Under the pieces are notes generated by a model that was not told where the DNA came from, searched no databases, and worked only from the letters and a program-made list of their open reading frames with translations. A program made the translations under genes and the position numbers. Source: JAGPDB01 sp046331265 (GTDB lineage: Bacteria > Actinomycetota > Acidimicrobiia > IMCC26256 > JAGPDB01). From it: a stretch of DNA of 64,000 bases. This document shows, piece by piece, positions 16,928-25,935 of the stretch; positions within the stretch are counted from its first letter, which is position 1; every line of letters starts with the position of its first letter. The stretch spans positions 1 through 64,000 of the forward strand of contig JAXLRE010000008.1 in the NCBI GenBank assembly GCA_046331265.1, in the 5' to 3' direction.

Positions 16928-16965
16928 TATTGTCTTATTTAATAGCAAAAGCTAACGAGGAATTT

Positions 16966-17421
16966 ATGGGTACCCATCAACCAAAAGCATCAGATATAGT
17001 ACGTGAATGGCATGTAATCGATGCAAAAGATCTAGTTCTAGGCCACGTGGCAACTCAAGCTGCACATCTACTTAGAGGTAAACACAAACCAACTTGGGTT
17101 CCTCACATGGATGTTGGCGACAATGTAATTGTCATAAATGCAGAAAAGATTGACGTATCAGCGAAAAAAGCTGCAGACAAAAACTATTACTTCCACTCCG
17201 GTTTTCCTGGTGGTCTACGTAATTTAACATTGGCTGAAATGATTGAGCGCAAACCTGAAAAAGTTATAGAACTTGCTGTTAAAGGAATGTTGCCTCACGG
17301 TCGTTTGGGTCGTGCAATGTCGAAAAAACTTCATGTATATGCAGGTGAAGAACATCCACATGCAGCTCAACAACCAAAAGCATACGAAATTAAATCAAAA
17401 AAAGAAAAAACTAACGCGTAA
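16966..17421 (+). CDS. rplM: 50S ribosomal protein L13
   Basis: Early-assembly 50S protein. Motifs HVIDAKDLVLGHVATQAAHL, GDNVIVINAEKI and HGRLGRAMSKKLHVYAGEEH identify it. The ATG at 16966 has GAGG five bases upstream and gives MGTHQPKASD; an upstream TTG at 16930 in frame lacks support. Length 151 residues. Forms the usual pair with rpsI. Confidence 0.97.
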   Translation: MGTHQPKASDIVREWHVIDAKDLVLGHVATQAAHLLRGKHKPTWVPHMDVGDNVIVINAEKIDVSAKKAADKNYYFHSGFPGGLRNLTLAEMIERKPEKVIELAVKGMLPHGRLGRAMSKKLHVYAGEEHPHAAQQPKAYEIKSKKEKTNA

Positions 17422-17438
17422 AAATTAAAGAGGATAAA

Positions 17439-17837
17439 GTGCCAAAATCAAAACCGCTAATTCAATCTACTGGAAGAAGAAAAAGTGCTGTTGCTCGAGT
17501 AAGAGTGCGTCCAGGCAGTGGACAAATAACAATTAACAAAGCACCTATTGGCGATTACCTTAATAACGAAGTTTTAGTTCGACATGCAACTGAAGCTTTA
17601 CGCGTTTCAAATGTGACAGAAGTTTATGATGTTGATGCAACTGTTACAGGTGGTGGAATTTCAGGTCAAGCAGGTGCACTTCGTTTAGGAATTGCACGAG
17701 CAGTTGTTGGCTTAGATCCAGATCAAAGATCACCACTGAAGTCAGCTGGACTTCTTTCTCGTGATGCAAGAGAAAAAGAACGTCGCAAGTACGGTTTGAA
17801 AAAAGCTCGAAAAGCATCTCAGTTCTCAAAGCGATAA
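17439..17837 (+). CDS. rpsI: 30S ribosomal protein S9
   Basis: 30S head protein whose C-terminal tail reaches the P-site tRNA. TGRRKSAVARVRVRPGSG, GGGISGQAGALRLGIARAV and the terminal KKARKASQFSKR are diagnostic. Starts at GTG 17439 with AGAGG upstream. Length 132 residues. Second gene of the rplM-rpsI operon. Confidence 0.98.
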   Translation: MPKSKPLIQSTGRRKSAVARVRVRPGSGQITINKAPIGDYLNNEVLVRHATEALRVSNVTEVYDVDATVTGGGISGQAGALRLGIARAVVGLDPDQRSPLKSAGLLSRDAREKERRKYGLKKARKASQFSKR

Positions 17838-17841
17838 ACAA

Positions 17842-17847
17842 TATATT
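17842..17847 (+). promoter_or_regulatory. -10 element suggesting a leaderless glmM mRNA
   Basis: TATATT is separated from the glmM ATG (17856) by 8 nt, and no Shine-Dalgarno lies between. That spacing would put the transcription start at or next to the A of the ATG. Leaderless mRNAs are common in actinobacteria. No convincing -35 box is seen. Confidence 0.4.
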
Positions 17848-17855
17848 CCAATTAA

Positions 17856-19205
17856 ATGGTTTCTACGCTGTATCCACAATTTGGTACAGATGGAGTGCGA
17901 GGAACTTACGGAAAAAACTTCGATGAAAAGTTTGTTTACTGTTTGGGTATTTCTATTGCTCGTACATTAGGAACAGATAAAACATTTCTTGTAGGTCGTG
18001 ATACTCGTACATCTGGTGAACCATTAGCAAAGGCTTTAATCTCAGGCCTGACTTATGCAGGTGCTAACGCGGAGTATATATCGATAATGTCAACTCCTGG
18101 CATAGCTTTTATTGCTCAAAAGTTAGGCTTCCGTGCTTGTGCAATTACAGCAAGCCATAATCCTGCGCAAGATAATGGAGTTAAAGTTTTCGACATTGGT
18201 GGGAAAAAGATAACAGAAAAAGCCGAAACAGAAATTGAATCTGAACTAGAGAAAATTTTACAAAACATAGATGTCAACTTTGAAGTAAGCGAAATAAAAA
18301 CAACATCATATGAAGATGACTATGTCAATCACTTATTAAAGCTAGTTTCATCTCAAAATTTAAATAATTTAAATGTAGTTTTGGATTGTGCAAATGGTGC
18401 TGCGTATTCGATTGCTACAAAAGTGTTTAAAGATTTAGGTGCGCAAGTAGTTGCTATAAATACGAAAGCTGATGGCGCACATATTAATGATAATTGTGGA
18501 GCAACTCACTTAGAACAACTGCAAACGCAAGTTCTTAACAATAATGCAGATTTAGGTTTCGCATTTGATGGAGATGCAGATCGCGTAATCGCTGTTGACT
18601 CAAATGGAATAATTCGTGATGGCGATTTTATCTTGGCGTTATTTGCTCAGAAGATGAGCCGAGAAAATATCTTGAAACAAAATGCAATTGCAGTAACTTC
18701 AATGAGTAACGGCGCATTAAAAACATACTTATCAGGATTAGGTATTGATGTTCACGAAACAGATGTTGGCGACAAATTTGTTTTACAAGAAATAGTTAAT
18801 AACAATTTATCTTTAGGTGGAGAACAATCTGGTCACATAATTAGAACAGATATAGCGCTGTGGGGAGATGGAATAGCTAACGCATTATTCATAGCTAAGT
18901 ACTACTCACGAGATAAAGATAATAACGAAAATCTTTCTTCCAATGCTTTTTTTGATTTCTATGAACCAATGATTCAAATACATGAAAAAGTTCATGTAGC
19001 TAATAAATCCAATGCAATAAATAATGATTTAATAATTGAAGCTGTTGAACATGAACTAAATGAACTGGAAAAAGGTTCTCGAATAGTGCTCCGTCCTTCC
19101 GGAACGGAAGAAGTGGTAAGGATTAGCGTAGAATCTTTTGATGCAGAGAAAGCTCAGAGTGCAATATCTAACTTGTCGAATGTTGTAAAAGAAGAGTGTA
19201 AATAA
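17856..19205 (+). CDS. glmM: Phosphoglucosamine mutase
   Basis: Converts GlcN-6-P to GlcN-1-P for UDP-GlcNAc and peptidoglycan synthesis. FGTDGVRGTYG opens the protein; the phosphoserine loop is CAITASHNPAQDNGVK; the metal loop is FDGDADR; the sugar-binding GGEQSGH and phosphate-binding RPSGTEEVVRISVE follow. Length 449 residues, normal. The gene directly precedes glmS with a one-base overlap, so both steps from fructose-6-P to GlcN-1-P are coupled. Confidence 0.97.
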   Translation: MVSTLYPQFGTDGVRGTYGKNFDEKFVYCLGISIARTLGTDKTFLVGRDTRTSGEPLAKALISGLTYAGANAEYISIMSTPGIAFIAQKLGFRACAITASHNPAQDNGVKVFDIGGKKITEKAETEIESELEKILQNIDVNFEVSEIKTTSYEDDYVNHLLKLVSSQNLNNLNVVLDCANGAAYSIATKVFKDLGAQVVAINTKADGAHINDNCGATHLEQLQTQVLNNNADLGFAFDGDADRVIAVDSNGIIRDGDFILALFAQKMSRENILKQNAIAVTSMSNGALKTYLSGLGIDVHETDVGDKFVLQEIVNNNLSLGGEQSGHIIRTDIALWGDGIANALFIAKYYSRDKDNNENLSSNAFFDFYEPMIQIHEKVHVANKSNAINNDLIIEAVEHELNELEKGSRIVLRPSGTEEVVRISVESFDAEKAQSAISNLSNVVKEECK

Positions 19206-22200
19206 TGTGTGGAATAGTCGCTTTTGTCAGAAAACCAAGAGAGATATCAAGCATTGATGCATCCGATTTGTTTGCTCAATTTGAACTAATTACTACAAAA
19301 AAAGATTCTTTAAACTCAATTACAAATGAAGAAGTAAATAATCTGGAAGAAATTTCAAAAACATTAATTTCTTTGCAAGGCATAGTTTCATTAACGAAAA
19401 ATAATCAACTTGTTGAAAAACTGCGAACCAATGCAGATGGATTACGTGAGCGTTGCATTAATTCATTGTTGCTAGAAGAAAACGATGAAAACGTAAAAGC
19501 AAAATTAACTTCTATGGTCGATTCTCTTTGGGTTATCTCAAAAGATGCATGTAATTCAGTTGCGCAAATAATTTCCCTTGTCTCAGAACAATCACACGAT
19601 GCATCAAATTTAAATCTACATACGATTGCAGCTTATCGTTCAATAAATTTAGTTCTACGAAGTTTGGATCGTATTGAAGTACGTGGACGAGACAGTGCTG
19701 GCATAAGTGTATGTTTAAAAGGTATTAATCTCGATGAAAATGATTTGAAGCTGATACAAAAACGAAACTCTTCAACATTTTTAAATGACACAATACGTTT
19801 TGTAAAAACTGATAAAGGTTTTAATGTTTATTTTGCTTATAAACGTGCTGCGGAAATAGGTGAGTTAGGCGATAATGTAGAGTTTCTGCGTAAACAAATA
19901 CGTGAAGATGAATTATTATTTGATCTTCTTGCTCGCAATGAAAAATGTCATGAAACTATATTGGCCCATACTCGTTGGGCGTCATTAGGTGTAATAAGTG
20001 AAGAAAACACGCATCCACTTGATTCGACAGAAACAGACATAGACAATCTTCAATGCACATTAGGGGTCTTAAATGGAGATATCGATAATCACAACAATCT
20101 GCGTACTGGGCTGTCTATCGATGAAAATATAACAACAGATGCAAAGCTTATACCTGTCTTATTTGAAAGAGAATTTTCAGCAAATGAGCAATCAAGTTCG
20201 ATTGAAAATTTCCGAAAAGTCGTAAATACTTTTGAAGGTTCAACAGCGGTTGGTTTAGTTACATCACATGATTCAGATAAATTGTTTTTAGCTTTGCGTG
20301 GCGGAGGTCAAGGGCTGTTCATCGGCCTTGGTGATAATGAATATTTAATAGCTAGTGAACCATATGGTGTCGTTGAAATTGCGGATAAATATGTAAGAGT
20401 AGATGGCGAAACTCCAAGTGATCCAAACCAACCGATAACATCTCGCGGACAAGTTTTTTCTATAGACTGCAATGTTGCAGGCACCTTAGAAGGGCTAACA
20501 CGCTTATCTTATGATGGTAGTGAAATTAAAGTAACTGAAAAAGATGTTATTAAAAGTGAAGTAACAACTCGTGATATCGACCGTGGTGAATACGAACATT
20601 ATCTTTGGAAAGAAATTAACGACGGTCCAAATAGTTTTATTTCAACTTTGCAAGGTAAGTTCCATAAAAAAAATCAGACATGGCAAGTAGAAAAATTATC
20701 TGAAATATTGCCAGAAAATATTGAAAATAAAATTAAAGAAAATAAATTTAAAAATGTATATGTTATAGGTCAAGGTACCGCTGCAGTAGCTAGCCAAGCA
20801 TGTAGTTATTTCTTTAACGTTTTACAAACTGAATTAAATGTTCAAGCAATATTGGCAAGTGAAGTATCAGGATTTATGTTACGTGACGATGATATGAGTG
20901 ATACATTGGTTATCGCAGTATCTCAATCAGGAACTACTACTGATACAAACCGAACAGTAGATTTGTTAAAAGACCGCGGTGCAAGAGTTATAGCCATAGT
21001 TAATCGACGAGGTAGCGATCTCTCTACAAAGGCAGACGGAGTTTGTTACACATCGAGCGGACGAGACGTTGAAATGTCTGTTGCCTCTACAAAAGCTTTT
21101 TATGCTCAAGTTGCTGCTGGAGCATATTTAGCACTTTTGATTGAAAATACAAGAGGCAATTATGATGAGAAAATTTATAATTCAATTATTGATGGGCTTC
21201 ATGATGTTCCATCTGCAATGAAAAATATAATTTCAATGAGGCCACAAATAGCAGAAGTAGCACAGGCAACTGCATTAGACAGACGTTCATGGGCAACGGT
21301 GGGCAATGGGGCAAATGCTATTGCTGCTCGCGAAATTAGAGTTAAATCATCTGAGCTTTGTTATAAATCTATTGCGACAGATATTACAGAAGATAAAAAA
21401 CATATCGACTTGTCATCTGAACCATTAATAGTCGTTTGTGCAACAGGTATTGAAGGCTCAACAGCAGATGATATTGCTAAAGAAGTGGCAATATATAAAG
21501 CTCATAAAGCATGCCCTGTTGTCATTACTGATGATGATACAGAACGTTTTGATTCAATCGAAAATAAGATTGTTTTACCTAAAATAAATAGCTATATAAG
21601 TTTTATATTGGCAACATTAGCTGGGCATATATATGGTTATGAATCCGCACGAGCAATTGATAAAACTGCAACACTTTTTAGAGTGGCTCGTGGTGAACTA
21701 GCTAAATTACAGACCCAAGATATTGATTCGCCAAAAGGGATAGACCTAATCGGCAAAGCTTTATCAGGTGCGTCAGCACAATTTTTTGAAGATGTATCAA
21801 ACAAAAAATATGATGCAATACTTGACGCATCAGATGCAACACAATTAACAAAATTATTTGTCGCCTTGACTCCACCGTTTAATACCTCATTGTTAAGCTC
21901 TAACTGCGGGGGACTACAAACTCCGGTAGCCTTACTTAATTGTGCTGTATCTATTTTGACGCACGCAATTGATGAATTGACTAGACCGATTGACGCAATT
22001 AGACATCAAGCTAAAACAGTTACTGTTGGTATATCTCGTTCTGATGACACACTTTTGAAGTCTCCAAGCGTCGCTTATTTAATTGATAATTCAATCTCAA
22101 GAGATCTACTTCAGTTCTCAGTCATTCGAACATTGCTGGCGCTTGACGAAATGGTCGGATCAATAACTGGTCATACACGCTACTCGATATCTGAAGATGA

Positions 22201-22600
22201 AAAAATAAGTGTTATAGAACAAAAAGGCAGTGCCTCAAATCTTGTTTCTCGAATAACAAGCAATTCAGAACTAAGAGGTACTAAGCATTTGGTCTATAGA
22301 GAGCAAAGTGTTTGGGTTACAAAAGGAAAGAGTGACGGAAGAAATGTAGTCCTTATTCCTGAGATTCATCGTTCGAAAACAACAGGCATAACATTATTGC
22401 ATTTTGATCCTATTGATAATGAAAAATTGTCTATTGAATCGCGAAAACGTATATTAGAGGGCTACAAACAGCGTTTATATGCATTGCGAGATGCTGTAAC
22501 TGAAACTAAAGACAGCTTTGATGAATCAAAACTGGCAGAAATAGATATTGTCGAGTTATTGACTGAGCCTGTATTTACGCTGGCAAAATATTGGAGTTAA
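19205..22600 (+). CDS. glmS: Oversized glutamine:fructose-6-phosphate aminotransferase
   Basis: Makes GlcN-6-P from fructose-6-P and glutamine. Domains in order: catalytic Cys2 (MCGIVAF), then about 130 extra mostly helical residues (11-140), then glutaminase motifs RGRDSAGIS (160-168), HTRWAS (255-260), THP and VLNGDIDNH (288-296). First SIS domain: VIGQGTAAVASQ, SQSGTTTDTNR, VASTKAF. A second SIS region follows (VVCATGIEGSTADDIA). The usual C-terminal lysine motif appears as AKTVTVG near residue 936, but about 195 further residues follow with no motif I know. At 1131 residues it is almost twice the usual ~610. Catalytic residues look intact. Long GlmS forms may be a lineage trait. Confidence 0.88.
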   Translation: MCGIVAFVRKPREISSIDASDLFAQFELITTKKDSLNSITNEEVNNLEEISKTLISLQGIVSLTKNNQLVEKLRTNADGLRERCINSLLLEENDENVKAKLTSMVDSLWVISKDACNSVAQIISLVSEQSHDASNLNLHTIAAYRSINLVLRSLDRIEVRGRDSAGISVCLKGINLDENDLKLIQKRNSSTFLNDTIRFVKTDKGFNVYFAYKRAAEIGELGDNVEFLRKQIREDELLFDLLARNEKCHETILAHTRWASLGVISEENTHPLDSTETDIDNLQCTLGVLNGDIDNHNNLRTGLSIDENITTDAKLIPVLFEREFSANEQSSSIENFRKVVNTFEGSTAVGLVTSHDSDKLFLALRGGGQGLFIGLGDNEYLIASEPYGVVEIADKYVRVDGETPSDPNQPITSRGQVFSIDCNVAGTLEGLTRLSYDGSEIKVTEKDVIKSEVTTRDIDRGEYEHYLWKEINDGPNSFISTLQGKFHKKNQTWQVEKLSEILPENIENKIKENKFKNVYVIGQGTAAVASQACSYFFNVLQTELNVQAILASEVSGFMLRDDDMSDTLVIAVSQSGTTTDTNRTVDLLKDRGARVIAIVNRRGSDLSTKADGVCYTSSGRDVEMSVASTKAFYAQVAAGAYLALLIENTRGNYDEKIYNSIIDGLHDVPSAMKNIISMRPQIAEVAQATALDRRSWATVGNGANAIAAREIRVKSSELCYKSIATDITEDKKHIDLSSEPLIVVCATGIEGSTADDIAKEVAIYKAHKACPVVITDDDTERFDSIENKIVLPKINSYISFILATLAGHIYGYESARAIDKTATLFRVARGELAKLQTQDIDSPKGIDLIGKALSGASAQFFEDVSNKKYDAILDASDATQLTKLFVALTPPFNTSLLSSNCGGLQTPVALLNCAVSILTHAIDELTRPIDAIRHQAKTVTVGISRSDDTLLKSPSVAYLIDNSISRDLLQFSVIRTLLALDEMVGSITGHTRYSISEDEKISVIEQKGSASNLVSRITSNSELRGTKHLVYREQSVWVTKGKSDGRNVVLIPEIHRSKTTGITLLHFDPIDNEKLSIESRKRILEGYKQRLYALRDAVTETKDSFDESKLAEIDIVELLTEPVFTLAKYWS

Positions 22601-22637
22601 TAATGATCGCACACTTTATCAAGGATGATAAATAGAA

Positions 22638-22673
22638 TGGTCCTTTCCACTGTTTGTGGAATAAGGGGGACCA
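22638..22673 (+). promoter_or_regulatory. Hairpin in the alr leader, overlapping a short ORF
   Basis: TGGTCC (22638-22643) pairs with GGACCA (22668-22673), and TTTCCAC with GTGGAAT inside (loop about 5 nt). It lies in the 149-nt space between glmS and the alr ATG. A 37-codon frame from ATG 22637 runs through it and stops at 22748-22750, sharing one base with the alr ATG. It might be a leader peptide, or the hairpin may be a terminator for glmS. Confidence 0.4.
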
Positions 22674-22749
22674 AGTGCGATTTTCACGAGGTAATGAAGC
22701 AACTATGCTTAAGGTTCGAAATATGGGCCAGTATACCGAGGATGTTTTA

Positions 22750-23880
22750 ATGTCGATTGAAACAAAACCCCGAGCCTATAGACCATCACGAATATCTATT
22801 GATTTCAAAGCACTCGAACATAATTTTTCTGAATTAAAAAAACTCGTCAGCCCTTCGAAGCTAAGTGTTGCTGTTAAAGCAAATGCTTATGGTCATGGAT
22901 TGGTTGAAATTTCTAAACGACTCGAGCAACTTGGCGTAGATATGCTTTGCGTTGCAACGGCTGAAGAAGCCCTTGAACTTAGAAGAGCAAATATTAATTG
23001 CGCGATAATAATTTTGAGTGAACCTCCAAGAGAAGCAATAGGTCAATGTTATTTACATGACATAACTTTTAGCGTTTACACACTAGAAGCAATAGATACA
23101 ATCGCAGCGCATGCATCTAAAGATAAGAAAGCACATGTGCATTTGAAAATCGATACAGGAATGAATCGTGTAGGTATTAATCCTTCAGAAGCGCTTAAGT
23201 TTGCACGTTACATTCATAATCACGAATCACTCTTTTTTGAAGGAATATTTACGCATTTTGCGACCGCTGATGAACCCGGGCAGCCAGGTACTTCAATGCA
23301 GCTACAAAAGTTTGAATCAGTATTAGATGAAGTTGAAATGGCTGGGTTAACACCACCTATCATTCATGCTGCTAATTCTGCTGCAGCCATATCGATGCCT
23401 TCAACAAGATTCTCTATGGTTAGAGTTGGTATCGCGATGTACGGAATTTATCCAGATGCTAAATCTTCAGATATTGTGGACTTAGAGCAGGTATTGTCTT
23501 TATCTACAGAAATTTCATATTTAAAAACTATTAAGCCTGGCGATAGCGTTTCATACGGTGCACGTTACACAGCTGTACGAGATACGAAAGTAGCTACTTT
23601 ACCTATAGGATACGGTGATGGAGTTCCAAGAAATTTAGGGACAGCAGGTGGACATGTTTTAATATACGGAACCCGCTGCCCGATCATTGGACGTGTAACA
23701 ATGGACCAGACAATGGTTGATGTAACAAATGTCACATGCAATGTTGGGGACAAGGTCATATTGCTAGGGCAGAGCGGAAATGCAAAAATCGCACCCACCG
23801 AATGGGGAGATTTATTAGGAACCATTTCATATGAAATGATTTGTAACCTGAGCGGAAGGCTAGAACACATATACGACTAA
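22750..23880 (+). CDS. alr: Alanine racemase
   Basis: PLP enzyme interconverting L- and D-Ala for peptidoglycan. The PLP lysine is Lys43 in VAVKANAYGHG; HLKIDTGMNRVGI and RVGIAMYGIYP follow; the C-terminal domain has SYGARY with the catalytic Tyr and PIGYGDGVPR. I chose ATG 22750 (MSIETKPRAY), which has GAGGA seven bases upstream and gives 376 residues, the normal size; the longer frame from TTG 22654 crosses the leader hairpin. Confidence 0.95.
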   Translation: MSIETKPRAYRPSRISIDFKALEHNFSELKKLVSPSKLSVAVKANAYGHGLVEISKRLEQLGVDMLCVATAEEALELRRANINCAIIILSEPPREAIGQCYLHDITFSVYTLEAIDTIAAHASKDKKAHVHLKIDTGMNRVGINPSEALKFARYIHNHESLFFEGIFTHFATADEPGQPGTSMQLQKFESVLDEVEMAGLTPPIIHAANSAAAISMPSTRFSMVRVGIAMYGIYPDAKSSDIVDLEQVLSLSTEISYLKTIKPGDSVSYGARYTAVRDTKVATLPIGYGDGVPRNLGTAGGHVLIYGTRCPIIGRVTMDQTMVDVTNVTCNVGDKVILLGQSGNAKIAPTEWGDLLGTISYEMICNLSGRLEHIYD

Positions 23881-23895
23881 AATATTGTTTTAGTT

Positions 23896-24873
23896 ATGGC
23901 GAATAATCCTTTTAAAGCTGCTTCAATTGTTGCAGGTACAGCTATTGGTTTGGCTTCTGCAGTTTATGGTGCTCAAAAATTTATGGTTAAATCGCTTTCT
24001 AATTCTCAAGTTGATTTTGAGTTTTTAGCATCAGAGCAAATAGTGATTCGAACAAAAGATAAAGCAGAACTTGTTGCTTATCGTGACGGACCGCGAAATA
24101 GTGAACTGCCTACAATAATTTTTTTGCATGGATACGCTTTATGTTCACCTATATGGGCTCATCAGTATGATTTGTTGAGAGAAAATTATGATTTGGTAGC
24201 TTTTGATCTTAGAGGACATGGTGCTTCGAGTTTAGGTGAGCAAGAAATATCTTTAGACCGCTTTGCGGATGACTTATACGAAGTAATCAACCAGTTAGAT
24301 ATCGATAATTTCATTCTTGTTGGGCACTCTACAGGTGGAGTTGTCTCGATGGCATTCTTAGATAAATATAATGATATAGCACAAGCAAAAGTGCAAGGCC
24401 TTTGCTTAGTCTCGACACTTGCGCATCCTCCTTATCATCATCTGGAAAATATTTCGGAGGCTTTAACGAAGTTTTCTTTGACTGGAAAAGCGTTCCATGC
24501 TCTTTCTGAAATTCCATTATTTGGTTATCCGATGGCAAGGTTTGCGTTAGGCAAGAAAGCTCCTCATAGCGTTACTGAATTTGTTAGAAGATGCATTATT
24601 TCTACTGATCGTGACGTGTGCGTAAAAGTACTACAGGTTTTAGCAGATTTTAATTATTTAAATGTATTAGAAAATTTCATCGCTCCTGCAAGCGTAATTG
24701 TTGGAACTTCTGATCCAGTAACACCTTTAAAAGATGCAGAAAAAGTCGCTAAAGCTTTGTGTGTTTCAGAAATTATCATTAACGATGTAGGCCATTGTCC
24801 GATGTTGGAAGACCCGCAAGAATTTAATATAGCGTTAACAGAGTTTTTAGATAAAGTGAAGGTTGATTCGTGA
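23896..24873 (+). CDS. Alpha/beta hydrolase, membrane-anchored
   Basis: Serine hydrolase of 325 residues. An N-terminal hydrophobic segment (SIVAGTAIGLASAVYGA) suggests a membrane anchor. Catalytic parts: oxyanion loop FLHGYALCSPIW, FDLRGHGAS, nucleophile elbow VGHSTGGV, acid GTSDPVTPL, and His in DVGHCPML. Substrate unknown. It lies between alr and the uracil-DNA glycosylase gene, in an actinobacterial arrangement (alr, hydrolase, tsaE), and its stop overlaps the next start by 4 nt. Confidence 0.88.
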   Translation: MANNPFKAASIVAGTAIGLASAVYGAQKFMVKSLSNSQVDFEFLASEQIVIRTKDKAELVAYRDGPRNSELPTIIFLHGYALCSPIWAHQYDLLRENYDLVAFDLRGHGASSLGEQEISLDRFADDLYEVINQLDIDNFILVGHSTGGVVSMAFLDKYNDIAQAKVQGLCLVSTLAHPPYHHLENISEALTKFSLTGKAFHALSEIPLFGYPMARFALGKKAPHSVTEFVRRCIISTDRDVCVKVLQVLADFNYLNVLENFIAPASVIVGTSDPVTPLKDAEKVAKALCVSEIIINDVGHCPMLEDPQEFNIALTEFLDKVKVDS

Positions 24874-25460
24874 AATCAAAAGAACTTGTACCAGACGATG
24901 TAAGAACTTACGCTTCATATGAAGAATTAAAGGCCGATGCTTTGACTTGTACACGATGTGATTTATGCAAAACGCGTACGAATGTTGTTTTTTGTGATGG
25001 TGAAGTAAAAGCTCGCGTTATGGTTGTTGGCGAAGCACCTGGTGCGACAGAAGATGAAATGGGTAAACCTTTTGTAGGTCGTTCAGGACAACTGCTTATT
25101 CGTTTATTTAATGAAATTGGAATAAAACGAGAAGACATATACATTGCTAATGTTCTTAAATGTAGACCGCCAGACAACAGAGATCCTCTTCCTTTTGAAA
25201 TACAAAAATGCCGTGCATTTCTGGAATCTCAAATTGATTTTGTTAAACCGCGAGTTATTGTTCCTGTAGGTAATTTAGCTGCGCGTTTTGTGCTGGACAC
25301 CAAAGAAGGTATAACTAAATTGCGTGGTAAAGCATTTGTTAGAGGAGATAGTGCCGTAATCCCTACAGTTCATCCAGCTTTTGTCCTCCGTAATGGAATA
25401 AAGGCCCAAGCAGAAATGCTTGAAGACCTTAAGAATGTGCAACAACTGTTAGAAGGCTAA
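24870..25460 (+). CDS. Uracil-DNA glycosylase, family 4 (Fe-S type)
   Basis: Removes uracil from DNA. The N-terminal CTRCDLCKTR supplies the first two cluster cysteines and later Cys residues (KCRPPDNRDPLP, KCRAFLE) the others, as in the [4Fe-4S] family 4 enzymes. The active site motif is VVGEAPGATEDEMGKPFVGR; HPAF is motif B. Length 196 residues. Starts at GTG 24870, overlapping the hydrolase gene by 4 nt. Confidence 0.92.
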   Translation: MKSKELVPDDVRTYASYEELKADALTCTRCDLCKTRTNVVFCDGEVKARVMVVGEAPGATEDEMGKPFVGRSGQLLIRLFNEIGIKREDIYIANVLKCRPPDNRDPLPFEIQKCRAFLESQIDFVKPRVIVPVGNLAARFVLDTKEGITKLRGKAFVRGDSAVIPTVHPAFVLRNGIKAQAEMLEDLKNVQQLLEG

Positions 25461-25464
25461 CTCT

Positions 25465-25935
25465 GTGAAACTATTTAAAGACAATGTGTTTATTGATGAT
25501 ATTAATGACATTGCTTCAAATTTGTCGAGAGTGATGAAAAGTGGTGACATAGTTATTTTTAAAGGTGATATCGGTGCTGGTAAAACAACATTAATTAAGT
25601 CTCTTGTTAAACATCTAGGTTGTGAAGATGAAGTTACATCACCTACTTTTTCAATAGTTAACACATATGGAGATTTTGTTGTACACATTGATACTTATCG
25701 GCTTGAATCAGTTAATGAACTTTATGATCTAGGTTTTGAAACCTTATTCGACGAAAAATTTATTACTTTTATTGAATGGGGAGAAAGAATTCAAGACTAT
25801 ATCGATAAAGAACATTTTGTTATTGAAATAATTGAAAAAGATAGAGATCAAAGAACTATATATTTTGAAACTAGCGGCGATCGTGAAAAAGATATAGTAG
25901 CCGAGCTTAAAAATGATGGATGGTTAGATGTCTAA
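25465..25935 (+). CDS. tsaE: tRNA t6A biosynthesis ATPase TsaE
   Basis: P-loop ATPase that works with TsaB and TsaD to make N6-threonylcarbamoyladenosine at tRNA position 37. Walker A GDIGAGKTTLIK, then SPTFSIVNTY and HIDTYRLESVNELYDLGFE, are family motifs. Length 156 residues, GTG start. It overlaps tsaB by 8 nt, and tsaB, rimI, tsaD follow in one operon. Confidence 0.95.
   Translation: MKLFKDNVFIDDINDIASNLSRVMKSGDIVIFKGDIGAGKTTLIKSLVKHLGCEDEVTSPTFSIVNTYGDFVVHIDTYRLESVNELYDLGFETLFDEKFITFIEWGERIQDYIDKEHFVIEIIEKDRDQRTIYFETSGDREKDIVAELKNDGWLDV

Noticed and set aside
22616..22632. 17-bp match (CTTTATCAAGGATGATA) to 46979-46995
   Set aside because: It surrounds a ribosome-binding site in the second case; short and A/T-rich, so chance or a shared AAGGA context is enough to explain it.
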